Shown here piece after piece: positions 1-15,799 of a stretch of DNA of 64,000 nucleotides. Position 1 is the stretch's first letter, and every line of letters begins with the position of its first letter. This stretch comes from Campylorhamphus procurvoides (Eukaryota > Chordata > Aves > Passeriformes > Dendrocolaptidae): contig WBMV01007610.1 of assembly GCA_013396655.1 (NCBI GenBank), positions 54,578 through 118,577 of the forward strand. Reading direction: 5' to 3'. Below the pieces are notes generated by a model that saw only the letters and a list, made by a program, of their open reading frames with translations, made no database searches and had not been told where the DNA came from. The position numbers were made by a program, and so were the translations under genes.

Positions 1-82
1 GTGTCCCTGCCCATGGCAGAAGGGTTTGAACTAGGTGATCTTTCAAGTCCCTTCCAACCCAAAATTTTCTATGATGATAATA
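1..82 (+). mobile_element. CR1 LINE, 3' end fragment
   Basis: The opening bases match the avian CR1 3' end: GTGTCCCTGCCCATGGCAG, then a GAACTAGGTGATCTTT motif, then CCCTTCCAACCC and a terminal TTCTATGATGATAA. Only the last part of the element is in the window; the rest lies upstream of base 1. Confidence 0.9.
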
Positions 83-3000
83 GAAATTTGAAATAAAGCA
101 AGTAAAAAAGCCATCTCCATTTTCTCCTTTCCCTACTTCTCTGCCCTGTATATGTTTTACTGATTAAACAGACCTGACCCATTGCACAAAAGTCAAACCA
201 ATGTATCAATAAAAACAACTAAAGATTGTGCTTATGAAACAAAGAAATTTCTGCCAACCTGTTAACCCAACCAGCTAGTACTTTAACAGTCTAAAGGTAA
301 AACAGAAGCAGATGAGCTGTAGATTATGACAGTTGTTTGCAAGCTGGTATTTAACTCAAGTCTGTGCAAATATAATGGATAATAAAACTGATCACAACTA
401 CAAAGGTTCTGTTGTAGTAATACTGCCAGATTCAGGTGTTTCTGTTATTCATTCACATCAATTTTTTGTCTTCAACACTAATTAAAAACACTGTAAACTA
501 GAATGAGGTCATCTGCTCTTTTTAAAATTTTCATATCTTCTCTTTAAAATTAAATGAGGGTTTAAAACATTTCCGATTCTGTTCTGCCACTAATAATCCC
601 TCATTAGCTTTAATTACTTACATTCTACATAGTTATATTATTTTTGAAACACTCAAACCTACCTAAAGTTACTGTTTTGGAAATGCCTAGAAGCTATGAT
701 TCAGGAGAAATGCTCATTTTTCTTTACCACACACCAGCAATTCAGATGTTCCTTCCTTGTGTGCCTTATTATGTGTAGAAAATAAGAAGTCCCTTCAAGT
801 TAATGTGCCACACTTACATCATCGTGGCTGTTTCTGAAATGTCTAATCTATTTTATATGATTGTCTTTGTGGAATCTGCATACCATTGCCTACATACAGC
901 TCCCTCCAATTTTCCAACTAATAGGAGAATTCATTATTTTGTTTACAAAAATTATTATCCCTCAGAATGACTTGCAGTTCTTCACTGTAAGTTTGTCAGC
1001 TTGTATGGTACCCTACATATTAAATTCATCATGCTTAACTTCACCAATCTAAAACAGAGGTTTGTCTAGTCCAATCACCCAGACTTTCCATCCAATTCAT
1101 TGAAAAAGACAAGCATAAAAAGAAGACAATTCATCTATAGCAGACGTCCTTTAAGATATACTGCTCTTTTGGGGTGCCTGCTTACCCAGTTAATTATAAA
1201 GGAAGTCTAGGTGACTATGTTCTATGAAAAAATATCATTTTTAGACAGATACATTTCAGACATAATCCAGCCATGATGTGGAACAGGAGTATTTCTGATA
1301 GTATAGCTACTCCTCAGAATGACACAGGCTAAGCAGAAAAAAAGTATTTGCTATCAGCAGAGCAGAATTCAGACTAGAAGCTTTCTGCACAACACCTTTA
1401 GCTGCTTTGATGCTCTTCTGCCATGACCCAGCACTGCTACTACCACATGTCCCGACGGTTTTGTGCAATTTACAATTATTGCCTTCATTACTTCATTACC
1501 TAGTTTTTCCTGACACATATTTTTTCAACTTAAATGTAAATAATAAATCAAATCTTTCTAAATGAGCCCAGTGACATACTAAATCTGATTTTTATGATAC
1601 TTTATGTGCAAAACTACAGGATTGATTTCTTCACTGCTACAGCAAAGGCAGATTCAATATATGCAGGTTAGCTGGTTGATAGACCTGAGATCTTAAAAAA
1701 CACATCAATATGATGGTGTGGATTTGTATTTTTATTTTGCAGGTTTTGCTATTGACAGATTTATGTCCATCTCCTACTGTTGAAAGAGTATGATCATATT
1801 ACTGTGATAGTGCAGTAATATTATGGCTCAATTTCACTTTAATGAACACTATTGCTAATAAAGCAGTTTTCAACACAGGAACTATACTAGAACAATACAC
1901 ATTACACAATAATGGATAGCAAATTACCACTGGTAGAAAAACTATGGCAAATGATACAATTCTAATTGATTAAATTTTTTAAACTCCAGCAGAATAGTTT
2001 CATAGAAACTCCCCAGTCAGCTCAGGTAACATACAACACTGGCCAAAAAAACAGAGTTTCAGATTTTGAATAAAAATGCATCTTAACAAGGTATGCAGTC
2101 CTCCTTCTTTGGATCACTTTGTTCAAGTTCCATTAACTATATGCAAAAATTCACTGCAAGCAGAATAAATCTTAGAACATCATTAAAATACAAACCTTAT
2201 TTAACAATAAATGTGACATTTAAAACTATTTATTGGCTAAGGCATACAAAATATACCTAAAATTTTTAGGATGACTAAGCTATTAAGATGACTATTATCA
2301 CCATCCAGGCAAGACACACAAAGCCTTTTCCTCTTAAGTGCTGTCATTCATGTTGGAAAGAGCCATCCTTCACTGGTACCTGGAATTGATCCTTAATGGT
2401 GCTAATTTGACATCTCTTGCTGACTCCATTTTTGCGTTTAGTTTTGTATACCTCTTCATGCCAGCATTCTCCAACTGGTGTTATTGCTGATTCCCATCTC
2501 AACAATATAACTCACATCTTTCATTCTGACTTCCTTAGCTTGCATTATTCTACTTTGTGGACATTATCTCAGCCCTCCTAACATAGTAGTCTCCTCAAAA
2601 ACCTAAGCCATGGTTATACATGCCATTTTAGAAATGAGGCTTGGATCCTTAATCATGGCTGAATAGAGAGGGAGGGGGAAAGAGAGGAGAAAGCGAGTTT
2701 TAGCAAGTGGCTTTTTCCTTATGTCGAACATGCCTCTGTATCCATTTGTCTGTTTGTTTTTAAAGAATGGGAGTAAATTTTGGATCTGCTGCCAAGGACT
2801 CCACTCCAAATGTCTAATACCCAGAAGAAATGCTTTACGTAGAAAACCTGAAACAGCCACACTGTGAAATCCTATCTGCTCAGAAGTATGAATGAAAGCA
2901 GGTACCAACACAGCTCAGGAAGCCCAACACTTCCTCTTTCAAGTAGTATTCAAGGGATTCAAGCGATTGAAGGGCACATAGTGATAAAAATGCAGACCTT

Positions 3001-4099
3001 GAACATGTTCCCTACCCAGAGACTAACATAACACATCCCAAACAGTCATTTCAGGCTAAAATATATAAACAACAAGGAATTGAACAAATCAGAGAAAACA
3101 TTAAAAACTTCTGGAAAGTCAGCCAAATTGACTCTCCATGTAAAATGCTAATTAAAATTACTTTAAACTATAAAAAGGCTCATTGTTCATGTAATGAAAA
3201 ATTTGGAAATTACTTGACAAAGTATAAAGTATATGGACTTGAGAAATGTTTATTTAAGAAAAGCATAGAGAAAACACATCCTTCTATTGAGCCAACTCAT
3301 TTGTTCATATTAGCACTAAGAAATACCAGTAGCTTCCTGATTGACATATATGTTTAATTTCAGAGGAATTTTCAGTCTTTTTTTTTTAGCATTTAACTGT
3401 TACTTTACCAACAGTGTGATTATTTAAAGCTTACCTAGCTTCACATTTTATTATTCTTTCCCTAACGAAGATATTAACTTTACACTTAAAAAAACCAGGA
3501 TTTAAATACCTCACATTTGAACTCAAAAAAGTCTACAATATTTCAAAACAAAATACTTCACTGTTGCTAACAGTTCCTTTTAATCAGGGGGGTATGAAAG
3601 AAACTTGCTTGAAAATGAACTGATTAATTTGTGGTTGCTGCTAGAATTAACAGTGACACACTTCAAACTCCAATAAAAAGTGACAAAGGCAAAAAGATAG
3701 TACAAAAAATGCATGGTTTTGTTCCTTGTCTGCAGGGTGGTACTTTTTATCCTTTTTTTAATAACTACTCTTTCATTTGTGATAGAAAATTGAAATACTT
3801 AGAATGAATACTTCTATTCATACCTGTACCAAAAATTCACTACCTTTTCTCATAATTGAGCTAATAACTGACCTTAAATAGTCATTTTGTTGATTCACCA
3901 AAATAAAGATAGGATATTTTACAATTCTAACAACAGTGTGATAGTCTTCTATTTGTTAAATACAATCCTTTATAAACACACCATAGGGAGGGTAACTGTA
4001 TAAGAATGGTATAAACTATTACAAAAGTTAGTTCCTAGTTTCTGATATATGTTTGTAGACAAGGAATAACTGTGTGTCTGGCTGCAACCGAGGTATTTT

Positions 4100-4916
4100 T
4101 GTGAGCTCTACCGAATGACCTACAAACCTCATGAAATTGAACAAGGCCAAGTGCAAGGTCCTGAACCTGATCTGGGGGAATCCCAGACATTGATAAATCC
4201 TGGGCAATGAATGGGTTGAAAGCAGCCACGTGGAGAAGAACTTGGAGGTGCTGGTGCATGAAAAACTGAATTAGGACTAGCAATGTGCATTCACAGCCCA
4301 GAAAGCCAAGCATATCTTGGGCTGCATCAAAAGCAATGTGGTCAGCAAGTCAGGGGAGGTGATTCTGCTCCTCTGCTCCATTCTTGTGAGACCTCACCTG
4401 AGTACTGCATCCAGTTCTGGGGCTCCTAGCACAAGAAAGACATGGAGCTGCTCAAGAAGGTCTATAGAAGGCTTGTGAAAATGATCAGAAGGCTGAAGCA
4501 TTTCTCCAGTGAAGAAAGGCTGAGAGAGTTCGAGTTGCTCTGCCTGGAGAAAAGAAGCTCTGGGGAGACATTATAACAGCCTTTCAGGACCCAAAGGGCG
4601 CCTACAAGAAAGATGGAGGGGGAATTTTTACAGACACATGTAGTGGACAGGAGGTAATGGTTTTATATGAAAAGAGGGTAGGTTTAGATGAGATATTAGA
4701 AAGAAATCTTGTATTGTGAGGGTAGTGAGACACTGGAACAGATTGCTCAGAGAAGCTGTGGATGCTCCATCCCTGGGAGTGTTTAAGGCCAGGTTGGATG
4801 GGGTTCTGACAAGCCTGCTCTAGTGGAAGGTAGCCCTGTTATGGCAGGAGAGTTGGAACTAGATGATCTTTGAGGTCTTTGCCAACCCAAACCATTCTAT
4901 GACAGGATTATATACC
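4100..4916 (+). mobile_element. CR1 LINE, 5'-truncated copy
   Basis: About 800 bases match the end of CR1 ORF2 and its 3' UTR. Recognisable blocks are AACAAGGCCAAGTGCAAGGT, GCCCAGAAAGCCAAGC, TGGGCTGCATCAAAAG and the 3' end with GTTGGAACTAGATGATCTTT and CCATTCTATGACAGGATTAT. The coding part has many stops and indels, so it is a dead 5'-truncated insertion, as is usual for CR1. Confidence 0.95.
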
Positions 4917-6664
4917 AAAGAAATTAAATAAAAATCCAGTTACAAAAAATAAGAGTGAACCATTCTTCAAATAATTTTTCTCCCTTTTTAAAATTTGAAT
5001 TTATTGAAATTCAATTTCTTTAACCACTCATCAGCTACATAGCTAAGTATTGACAGAAGATTTGCCATCATTACCAATGCAAACATATTTCTGTATGCCT
5101 TTTTTAAATATAATTATGGAAAGACAACAAAGATGAATTAAGCCTGTTGATAATCAGCAGAATAATGACCACCCATAAGTTGCCCCGGTCAGGCAACAGA
5201 ATCCAAAGCAAAAATGGAGAAATAAAAAGCTGGGCATATAAGTTCCTTTTATAAAAGGAATTATTATTATAATTTAGAAATATAAGCATATCTATTTATA
5301 ATAATTTATAATAAATGTATAATACAATTTATAAATAAAGGCAGGTGTTTCACAAAGGCAGGCCAAAAATTTGCATTTTTTGTTTATTACAGTGACAAAG
5401 CAAAAATGGAAAATACAATATATATGTCAGTATTTATGAATACAAGAGAGAATGATTATTGTTTTAATAGTAGTAATCAAATCAAGAAATCAGATCTGCC
5501 TGTTACGGGTGATAAACAATTATTTTAATAATCTCTAGAAGTAGGAAAGCACAGGAAGTACTAAGGACAGGAAGCAAACTCATGAATCTGGATCCTAAAG
5601 AAATAAAACACCATTCTTTTTACATAATAAAAACATAATTTCCCAGTACTTCGCAGTACCATGCCCTAGCCTGAGAAGTGCCATGCAATAGTGCAAGAGC
5701 TACCTGATGCACCACTGTCTTGAAATAAGAGTAATTTTTCACTTTCATTGGCAAACAATGATTTTTTTTTTGTGACATAGTAGGTAACACATTAAATCCC
5801 AGACTACATCTAGCAGAATGATTTCTTCCCAGGTTTTGCTGATTGAATTTATAGCTTAAAATGTCAGGCTTCAGATTTCATAATTATATAAGATGAATTC
5901 TACACCTTCTCCTAGTAGTCTTCAGCATTTTCTCCAAAAAGAACAAAACTAATCAAGCCATGAAATCATGCTGCTTCCTACAGTAGTTCCATCTGAAGGG
6001 GAAAAGAAGAAAACCAAAAACACAACACAAAAACCTAAGAATCATGCAATTATACATCTTAGTTACAATAATTTGATTGTCTTCCTCATGTGCCAGAAAA
6101 AACCCCACACTGCTATTTTACTGGAAATTATGTAGAGTCCAGTGCTCTATTCACATTAAAACAAGCTAAGATCCTTACAGATACCAACTACTCCTTTTAA
6201 GTAGAATATACCACTGTTCTCAGTTTAGAAAAAAAATGACACTAACCACGCTATTACACTACATACTCATTACCATCTGTGAATAAAAAAGCCCAACAAT
6301 CACAAGTATCTCTGAGTCAAGGCAAGTTATTCTCTATTTGACTTTACTGAGTTTAGGTTAATGACTTGTAACTTAGTAATCTACACAGTAGAGGTAATTT
6401 AATTGCACTACAAAATAAATTAAGCTATTGTATTATACCTGCAAGTCCTATTACAATAATATTAATGGAAATTTTTCTAACTCTGAAAAAGAACATGAGA
6501 GTCAATAACGATCATGCAATTTTCCTTGATTCTCATAAGGAGAACTATCTCTCACAATATTCTTGTATCCATATCAGGACATTTCAGGACATGGGTGGAA
6601 AAAGGGATGCAAAAAAGAAAAAGGTTATATGATCAGACTTAAAGGGTAGTGGTTCATATGTAGT

Positions 6665-7322
6665 AGTCTGCATGAGGTCCAGTAACAAAGGGAGTACTGC
6701 AGGTGTCTCTGCCATCCTGTTCAATTTCTTTATCGCTGACCTGGTGGTGACAGAGTGCTTGCTCAACTTTGCAGATGACACCAAACCGTGGGAATCACTT
6801 CATACACTCAATGACAGTGAATCTGTCTCTGGTTTTGAGCCCCCAAGAAAATGAAAGACAATGATAATATTAGAATGTTCAGTAGGGGGCTAACAAGTCG
6901 ATCAAGGGCTGACACAAAAGCCTGTCGATGAGCAGTTAAGGGATCACATCTGCTCAGCCAGGAGAAGAGACAGCTTCAAGCCAACTTAGCAGCATGCCAA
7001 TACCTACAAGCTTATCGGAAAGACACAGCCAAGCTCTTCACACTGGTACATAGTGAGTGGACAAGAGACAACGGGTAGAGGTTGAAACAAGACAGGTTCA
7101 GAGTGGATATAGGAAGACACTTTCTTCCAGTGAAGACCATTAGGAAGTAGAAGAGGCTTATACAGAGGTTAACACAGAGGTTATACAGTCTCTGCATTTG
7201 AAAGTCTTCAAGACCCAACCAGACAAAGCACAGCAGAATCTGGTCTGACATCACAGTTGGCTTCGGCTTTGAGCAAGAGACTGAACCTCCTGAGGCTGCA
7301 TCCTCAGTTACCCTATGATTAG
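6665..7322 (+). mobile_element. Old CR1 LINE fragment with reverse transcriptase remnant
   Basis: Degraded CR1 sequence. The segment near 6715-6785 preserves the CR1 reverse transcriptase region, with TTCTTTATCGCTGACCTGG and a TTTGCAGATGACACCAAA block. It then jumps to 3' UTR-like sequence and ends near CCTATGATTAGGG. It is more diverged and more deleted than the 4.1 kb copy. Confidence 0.8.
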
Positions 7323-10300
7323 GGATGTGATCCTACAATCCATGTCTTCCAGTTTAGTGAAGATACAAAGACATGGATACTTGTCTTAACATAATGTCCA
7401 ACTTCTTTACATTTCTTATACATAGGCAGACTTAAGCTCAGAAAGTTTAGAGTAATTTCCACTAACTATATTAAAAATGATGGCTAAAGAAGTGGCTACT
7501 CTCACGAACTCTTTGCTTCAACCTCAACCCCAGTACAAGTCAAACCTGTCTGCAGAATTGCTCTTCATTTCCAACAGCTGGACACTGCAGTCTGAAATAT
7601 ATGGCAAGTAAGTCTTAAGCCTTCATTCTCTCAACAAAAAAGGCATATCCACCTCAAAAGAAGGAAGATAAAGAAGCCAGTCCAAAAAAATTTGCATCTG
7701 TAGGGAATTCATTCAGAGTATGCATTTTCCCCAAGAACGCTGATAAAATTCTCATGTAAATTCATTGTGCTCTCTGAACAATACAAAGAAAGTATTTTCC
7801 TCTCACCTCTTCTTCCTTCAACTGGTGCTAGTTTTTAACCCATCATTAGCCATGTAACCCAAAAACCAATCTAAACTAGCTGTTACAGTTCAGCATAAAG
7901 TAGTTTGTGTTATCTTTACATGCTATGGTGCCCTTAAAAGCTTCACATGCAGATGAAAGCTATGAAATCAAATACTTCTAAAGAAAAAATTGAATAATCT
8001 CTGACATTAAATGTAAAGTTAAAATGAAAGATGCATTGTTAATATATCTGTCTACTCTCAGTGGACAATGCCAGAAAGAATTCTCCTGAATAAGGAGGAC
8101 ACAATCATTCAAATTAGAGATATTAATGGGAAAATTACTGAATATACTAGAAAGACCTTATTCCTGTTGCAAGAAATATATTCTATACTACATATTACCC
8201 AGGATTTTATCCTAACTCAGTTCAAAGCAGATTAAATGTCTTCTTAGTGTAGTTCTTGTGCCTAGGCTGAAGATTTCCAGTTCAAGGCTCACAGCTCAAC
8301 AGCACCACAGACTACTTTCAGGGGTTCATAATCACTCTACTATTTTAAGTTTAAAAAGTCCTACTGCAAGCAGAGAGGCAAATGCAGACAATAAAAATTC
8401 TTGGTATTGAAAAGATGAAAATGCTATGCTGCATACAACTGTGCTAGTAGAAACTCACAGCATTTTCACAGTAACTGATTTTTTAATTCTGATAACTTTG
8501 TATTAGTCCAAAACAAATTTTAATTTTCATGTCAACAAGATAATGTTATGGGGTTTTTGTAATGAAGGATGGGCCAAAGGCTGCAACCTTGCTTTCAGAA
8601 TCATAAATGGAACATCACACTTCAGAATCCTACAAAATAAGAATAATCATTTTTATAAACTTCAGCACACAAGGAAAACAGAGTGCTTGCTGACAAGCCA
8701 TTTAGTGCAGTACTGCTATTGGGCTGTGTTATATTTAAGTGAAAAGCCTGCTTTATTGGTTCATTATCATCTCTCACCTACAGTGTTATATTTTTGACTA
8801 TTTGACAAAAACAGGGCACATGCCATATATCAGCAGGCTATAATAAATACCAGTACCATCTCATAGATCTTTTGAATCAAAAATCACTCACACAAATAGC
8901 TCTGGATAGCTTCGGCTATTTCACTTGCAGCATTTAGTGTCACTATGGACTGAACTAAGCTGTATCCATTATTTGTACTTGTAACTCCCATTTTTGGTTA
9001 TGCAAAATACAATGAAGTTGTGACGTTTGATGCCAAAAGAAAGGACACCAATCCCAATATGCTCCTGAGAGTTAAACATGCAATGACAGTAAAATTTCTC
9101 TAGAAAGTCTGCCTATTTCCATTTATTAGAATTTAAATGCTGGAAAAGCATTACCCGATTCATGTTAAGCTGTTTCTGTATTACAAATGCTTTCCCTTCT
9201 AAAACATTGAATTTCCACATTTGTGCAGGAACATAATATATAGCTGCAACTTACAACTCCCTAAGGGAATCATGTCGATTGGCATTTTAAAAATTAATTC
9301 AGTGACCTACAATAATATGAGTTTCTTATGCGTAATATTTGTCAGTAGGTAATGTGGGAAGTTCTGAATTCAATTACAGAGCCAAAGCTTTATAAAGACA
9401 AACAAAAATATTCTTGAACTGCTTCTTCTAACTTGGTAAGTGTCTCCTGGTGAATGTTTGTAATAGAAGAAAAAGCTGAATGTATGAAAGGGATCTGCAT
9501 GCAGTATGTTTAATATTTAGAACAGAAAGGAATAAAAATTCCTGGCAGAATATGCCCATCCAGCTACATTCTTCACCTGGTGAGACATACATATCTTGTG
9601 GAAATTTTGCAAATCTTCTGAAAAATATAGCATGGTAGGTCTTAGACATGGTTGCACAGCTCATTTTTAATCACTAGAAAGAAAATTTGCAATCACAAGT
9701 AGGACTTTGGGGCAGAAGACCCAATCTAAAAAGGCTTAATACCTAATTATATCAGCACTCTCTCCTGATGTGTCAGAGAAATGTCAGAGTAGCACTTGAC
9801 TGAATGACTTGTGTACATGAACTACACACAAAGAGGTGCATATTGTTTCCCACAGTTTGCTGTAGGAAGTACGAGTTGTCTTTGGAAACAGCTTTTTAAA
9901 AGTGATTCCCATTGTGTCATGAAGCATGTTATATTGTGCACAAAGAGTTTGGTTTATCAATAACAGAGAAATAAAATGGGATGGAGTTATCAAAATCAGG
10001 GTTTAGGCATCACTGTATACGAAAACAAAATATGCTCTAAGCAAGAATGAGATACCCACACTATTATAATGCACTCAAATATTAGAATATTCAATATACT
10101 CAACATTTACAATGAAACAAAACATTATAGACACATGGAGACAGGAGAGTAGTCACTACCAAAAGCTTTAATGGATAGGAATTATTTTCAATTTCTACTG
10201 AGCATTTATTTAATGTCCATATTTATAACTGGAAAAATATTTTCTACCTCAAGGAGGTAACTACGAAGTTTTCCCACTCAAATACTGTTCCAGACTATAA

Positions 10301-13300
10301 TATTTTTAAATCAAGAAGCCTTTGCCACCCCCCACCATATCTCTGCATAAAACCGATATTCATTTGTTTAAATATATAAAATCTGACTGATACTATGAAA
10401 ATTAGCATTCCCAGTAACAAGAAAATATTTGATTTTAATATACTGATCAAATATGGCAAAATGGCCACTATCAAAAAACAAAGAACTTAAAGAGAAATCT
10501 AATAACAGTGAGACAAAAATTATCACAGATTCTCAAATAGGAGCCTTAAACTTGCCCTTTTAATGTTTTTTTTGTTCTCCTTACAGTGCTACATAATACA
10601 AAACTGGAACTTACACACAAAAGACTTCGTTATTGGAAATACTCAAAATGCCTGGTTAGGTGCCTGCACAACCTGATCTAATATTAGTCTGTTTTAAGCA
10701 GGTGTTTGGACTCCAAAACTGCAAGTCTACAACTCACGGTTAGGAACTAAATTGCTTTATGATTATCAGAAAAATAAGGAAGCTAGACCCCTAGGAATGA
10801 GAGAGGGAAAAACAGCGGTGCAGGAGCTAAAGGCCACTAACAAGCCCAAACTACTCTTAACCTGATGGATCATAGGAAGAAAGTCAGGTAAGTATTTGAC
10901 ATCTGTATGGGAAAACCTGGAATCACTGTGAAATAAAAAATAAATTTTACTGATGACTACCTTTATATTTCTGCTGAACCTGCACCTACTGATGACAACC
11001 AGTTTCCAGAGCAAGATTGAAACGGCAAGCTCTTAACTGAAATTGCAATAAAGCTGAAAACCCCAAACGATTGCAAATGAAACTCAAAAAAAGTGGAAGA
11101 ATTCCTTGAAGAATCTTTTATTCATTTTAAACTAACAAATCAGCCTTAGAATTAAGGCAGTTGGCAGATTTCATTATAGCAGATCAGATACTAATTCAGT
11201 TCAGCTATCCAAAGCTACACGGTGGAGGGCAAGATGCAAGTAACTAACAAAAGACATGGCTTCACACTTGGAAAGGAGTGATATGTGATATGGCAGGCTG
11301 CAGAAATCTCAGGTCAAATTAAAATGTCCAAAAGAAAAAGAAGGAGAAAAAAACCCAAAATATACTTAATTTGACGACAGAAGAAAATTAAAAAAATGAA
11401 AGAATACAAAGTAAAAGCTTAGGAAAACCCTCACAAAAGAAATACTTCTAGAAATAGTATGAAATGAGCATATGGAATGTATGGCCATTCATGGTATTTT
11501 GCAAAACAACAAAGAACTGCAGGTGATGCAGAGCTGCTAACTCGGAGTAAAAAGAAAAAAGTCACACCTAGCAAGCAGACGGATGTACAGTGCATGCAAA
11601 ACTCAGCAGATACAGCACTGTGAGCCTGCTTAGAGGATCCAATCTAGAAACTGGTACTTCTTAGAAACAGAAGAAAGCCTTGTGAATTTAGAATCAAATG
11701 TAGAGACACTCAGATAAATGTAATTTCTGAAATATGCTTTAAAAATTACTAGAATTAAAGCTTGATACAGAAGACAACTAACATTGAGCATTTAGAGCCA
11801 ACAATTAATGTTAAGGTTTATATAACTCCAAACTAAGGTGGCTAAAGGAGAACGAGGTCAGCTTTTACTTTTTTTTTTCAGCTGTCACAATGAACAGAGG
11901 TAATATCTTTTAGAAATTTGAAAGTTTTAAATCTCGTTCACTAAACACCAGTAGAAAAAAAATACAGAAGCAAAAAAACTGTGTTGAAGTATCAACACAG
12001 CTTCTAGTGATCCTTTATTTTTAAAATGTATTTTCTCAAAAATTATACCCTCTACTACTTCCAGCTCGGGAAAAGAAGTGTAGATTGGGATGGAATGTAT
12101 TGAGAAGAGTGGAAGGGTATGAGAAGAGCTTCAGAAAAATTCTGTTTTCCCTTCCCATGTGAGTCATGTAGTGAGTACTTCACCCAACATCTAGAATGCA
12201 AGACTAGAAACCAACCTCTTCTTCCACTGTCCTTCTCCTTGTGCACACCCTTACCCTGGGAAAGGGAAGAGCTGAGAGAAAGGCCTCAGCAGTGCACCAC
12301 AACAGCTGCATCAGACAGTGCCAGAAACAAAATTATTTATCTGCCCATAGAAACAAAACATTGTCTAGGAAAAAGCAGAGCACTGGAATAATTTTAAAAG
12401 CTATATTGAAAGAGATTCTTCCTCAAGAACAGAAAATCTAAATTATGGAGCATGTTTTGTAGCCCTTGCTAGAAAAACAATGGCCATTTATCTTTAACCA
12501 AGGAGCCAAAATACTGTAAGAGGGAAACTGCTTCTTTTGCTTCAGAATTAATATACAATTTCAGCTATACATGTATACAACAACAAACTAATTAACTGAA
12601 AAATTCACATGAAAAATAAAAACTAGAGGGATGGGGTGTTTCTTCTAGATAGCAACACAGCTTTGACACAAAATCGGACTCCAATTGGGAAATATTATTT
12701 ACAGAAAAATGTTTCCTTTATCCTCAGGTAGGATTATTATTTCATGTCAACTTAAAAAGTTTACAGTAAATAGTTCTAAAGGGAAAACATGGGCTGAAAT
12801 CCTCCCGGATAAATCTCTCTCTGATGAGAAATGATCCAAGTTCATTAAACTTTACACAGCACATTCTTCACTACAAATACAATGCAGAGAAAGAAGAGAG
12901 GGGAAAAAAGAGAGAAAATGTGCACAGGGAGAAAAGGGGGAAGGGGATACTGATATTTTTTTAACTCTGAAGCAGGATGTCATTCCAAATATAAATCAAG
13001 TTGAAATAACACAGCACAGTTTTCCTCATTCTGCCAACAGAGGTAGTTTCTTTCCTCCTTTACTTGTTATATCAGCATCATGAAAACACCCGCTGCTTTA
13101 GACAGGGCAGAAGTGAAATTAAACAGACTTAATTGTCAGATTAACAGCTGATCAGAAAAAAACAACTTCGGTTCATAAAAGATTTTGCCCTGAATCTTAG
13201 TGAATCAGCCTCCTTCCAAATTTCATCAAGGCCCTTGCTGGTACATAGCTTCTTTTTTTTTCTATAAGGCACTTTCTGTTATGGCACTTATGAGCATATG

Positions 13301-15799
13301 AGACCCTAACTCATGCAATATTCACCTCAGTATTTAATACAAGCTACCAACAAGTTAAAATTACATTCTGATAGTATGGCATCCTCTCCAAATAGAGATG
13401 TAGCCACAGCAGTCAAAGATATGTTGGCAAAAATGTTTCTGTCAATAAAAATTCAAATGGTGAAAAGATCATAGGTACTACTTTCAATTCGGAAGGCATC
13501 TTTTCATATCTATATGTAAATCTATAATTATAATAAGTCTTTTTTTTTTCTATATGCAATATTTGAAAAGTATATTTGCTTCATATAGAGACTCTAGTTT
13601 CTATTTATTATACTTTAAACTGAAATGCATCTTATTTAGCAGGAAATCAATTATTACCCTTAATTCTATCTGAGTAAGAGTTGTCTGCCTAGAAAGCAAT
13701 ATATCAACTACAAATTTATGGCTCAATATGGATACCAACCCACAGCTAAAAATTTGCAGCTCTATATAGTCAAGCACATTAAACAGTCCTTCAGGGTATC
13801 ATACAAGCAAAAGTAACTCACATAATTCAGCACACACTGTGGGGAGAACTATTTCAACCACGTCTGTTCACCTTTTTTGGTCCAATCCATTTTCAAAAGA
13901 AGCTGTGCATATTGTCAACATAATGAATGAAATTGCAAAACCCTTCATAAATTTTAAATGTCCTAAGGGGTTTCTTCACCTTCATGTGAAATCTGAGTAC
14001 TGTATACTTAAACTGGTGCATGAGGGATTTTTAAAAATTAAATTATGCATTTTGATGAATGTGCCCTTTTATTGTCTACATCAGCATTCTGTAAAATGCC
14101 TGAAAGTGAAAACATTCAAGAAGTATTATAGCTGTGTTTTCTTGCATTAGTCCTGTTTTACTGTATAATCACCTCAAACTGCACTGGTTTTCATTGCAGT
14201 AACAGCTCTTCTCATATATCTTCCATCATGCCTTATAGATTCATTATTTATTTTAGTATGAAGAACACCATAAAAAGAAAGTATTTTTTAAAATGCACCA
14301 TGAAATTCCTTAAGGAAGGGGTTTTTACACCATTCTAAGAAAATAATCTCTAAATTCTACTAATAAAGAAAGAGCATCACGTCATTGTAAATACAGGATA
14401 AGAATAGCACGTGTCTTCTGTTCTGTCAAATGTAGTAACACAGAACATATTTTACTCTTTGTAAAGTTAATGTTCCCTAGAATAATCCTTTCATAGAAGC
14501 AACCTTTGCTAGGTTATTTTTACAACTGAGCTAGATAACAATGAAGTGAGTACATCAGTGTTGATCAGTTTGGTACATTTAGTAAAACAAAATCTTTATT
14601 CCTATTGTTCAGCAGCCTTACATACCATCATGACATTCTTTCATCAGTAAAAGGAAAATATTTGAGAGGCTATGAATTTCTAAAGTTAAACCAGCATCTG
14701 TAAGAAAGGAATTCACTGTGTAGGAAAAAGTACAAAATCAGATTTACTGAAGTTTAAACACTACAATTTTCTTCAACACACTTTGCTCTTCACCCAGAGA
14801 CATTACTGTTTCCACTAGATTTAACATACATTAGAAAGGTATTACAGCAGGATTTTATAAACAACAAATAAAAGTATTAGATACATTATGAATCATTAGT
14901 ATGAGAAATAAATTAAAAAAAAGAGCGGCACAGGTGTGGGGCTCCATGGTTTCTGCTGTGTCATTTGGGAAAAAAGTATTTTTTGTGAAGTTTATTATGA
15001 ACTTAGAAGTTTGGTAGCAGAATTTCAAAAGGCCATACATATAACCATTACATGTGGCTACAGGCACATTTCTCACTATAATACAGCACTGTAGTTTAAT
15101 TTTGGAATTATGTAAAGCTTTCTCCTGTTTTCCTATTTTGTATAGATTTTGCAATCCCAGTGAATTTCACAGATGAAAATGGGGAGTATAAAAAAACGGC
15201 AGAGCCAACTAAAAATTAAATAAACATATGCCATTCTAAGGACACCATCAGAAAAGAATCATGGATATAAAGAAAAATTATCGTGGAATTCATTTTGCTC
15301 TTACAGAAATACTTTTTCATATGCATCTTGACATCACTAAGATACAAATTTAATATTAGATACAAATCATGTAGCTTGGAGCTAGTAATAATGAAAGACA
15401 ATGTTAATGTCAGGATTCAACACCTGATCTATGGATACCTTCCTACAGTATGTAAAGTACTGAAACTGGCGATCATCTTGAGTATTTCTCATTTTGCTAC
15501 AATATCTATGCAAAGGAAAGTGAAGTACAAGCAAGACATACAGAGTTTTCACATAACTGAAACTCTTATGTTTGAGAAAGGTGAACCTGGAGAGATTCTT
15601 AAATTCCAGCCAACTCTCTGAAGACTGTGTTCAGACTCCCATACATCCCAGCCTGGTTTCTACAGAAAGAGCTACTGAGATATGCAACACCGACACAATT
15701 TTCAGATAAATCTGAAATTCAAATTTGAACTTAATACTCAGATGCATGGATTTGTGACATTCCCTGGACGAAGAACAAAAAATACTTGATTATTTTTGC

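Noticed and set aside
4035..4313. 92-codon ORF antisense to the CR1 copy
   Set aside because: It is the reverse strand of the CR1 coding region, not a gene.
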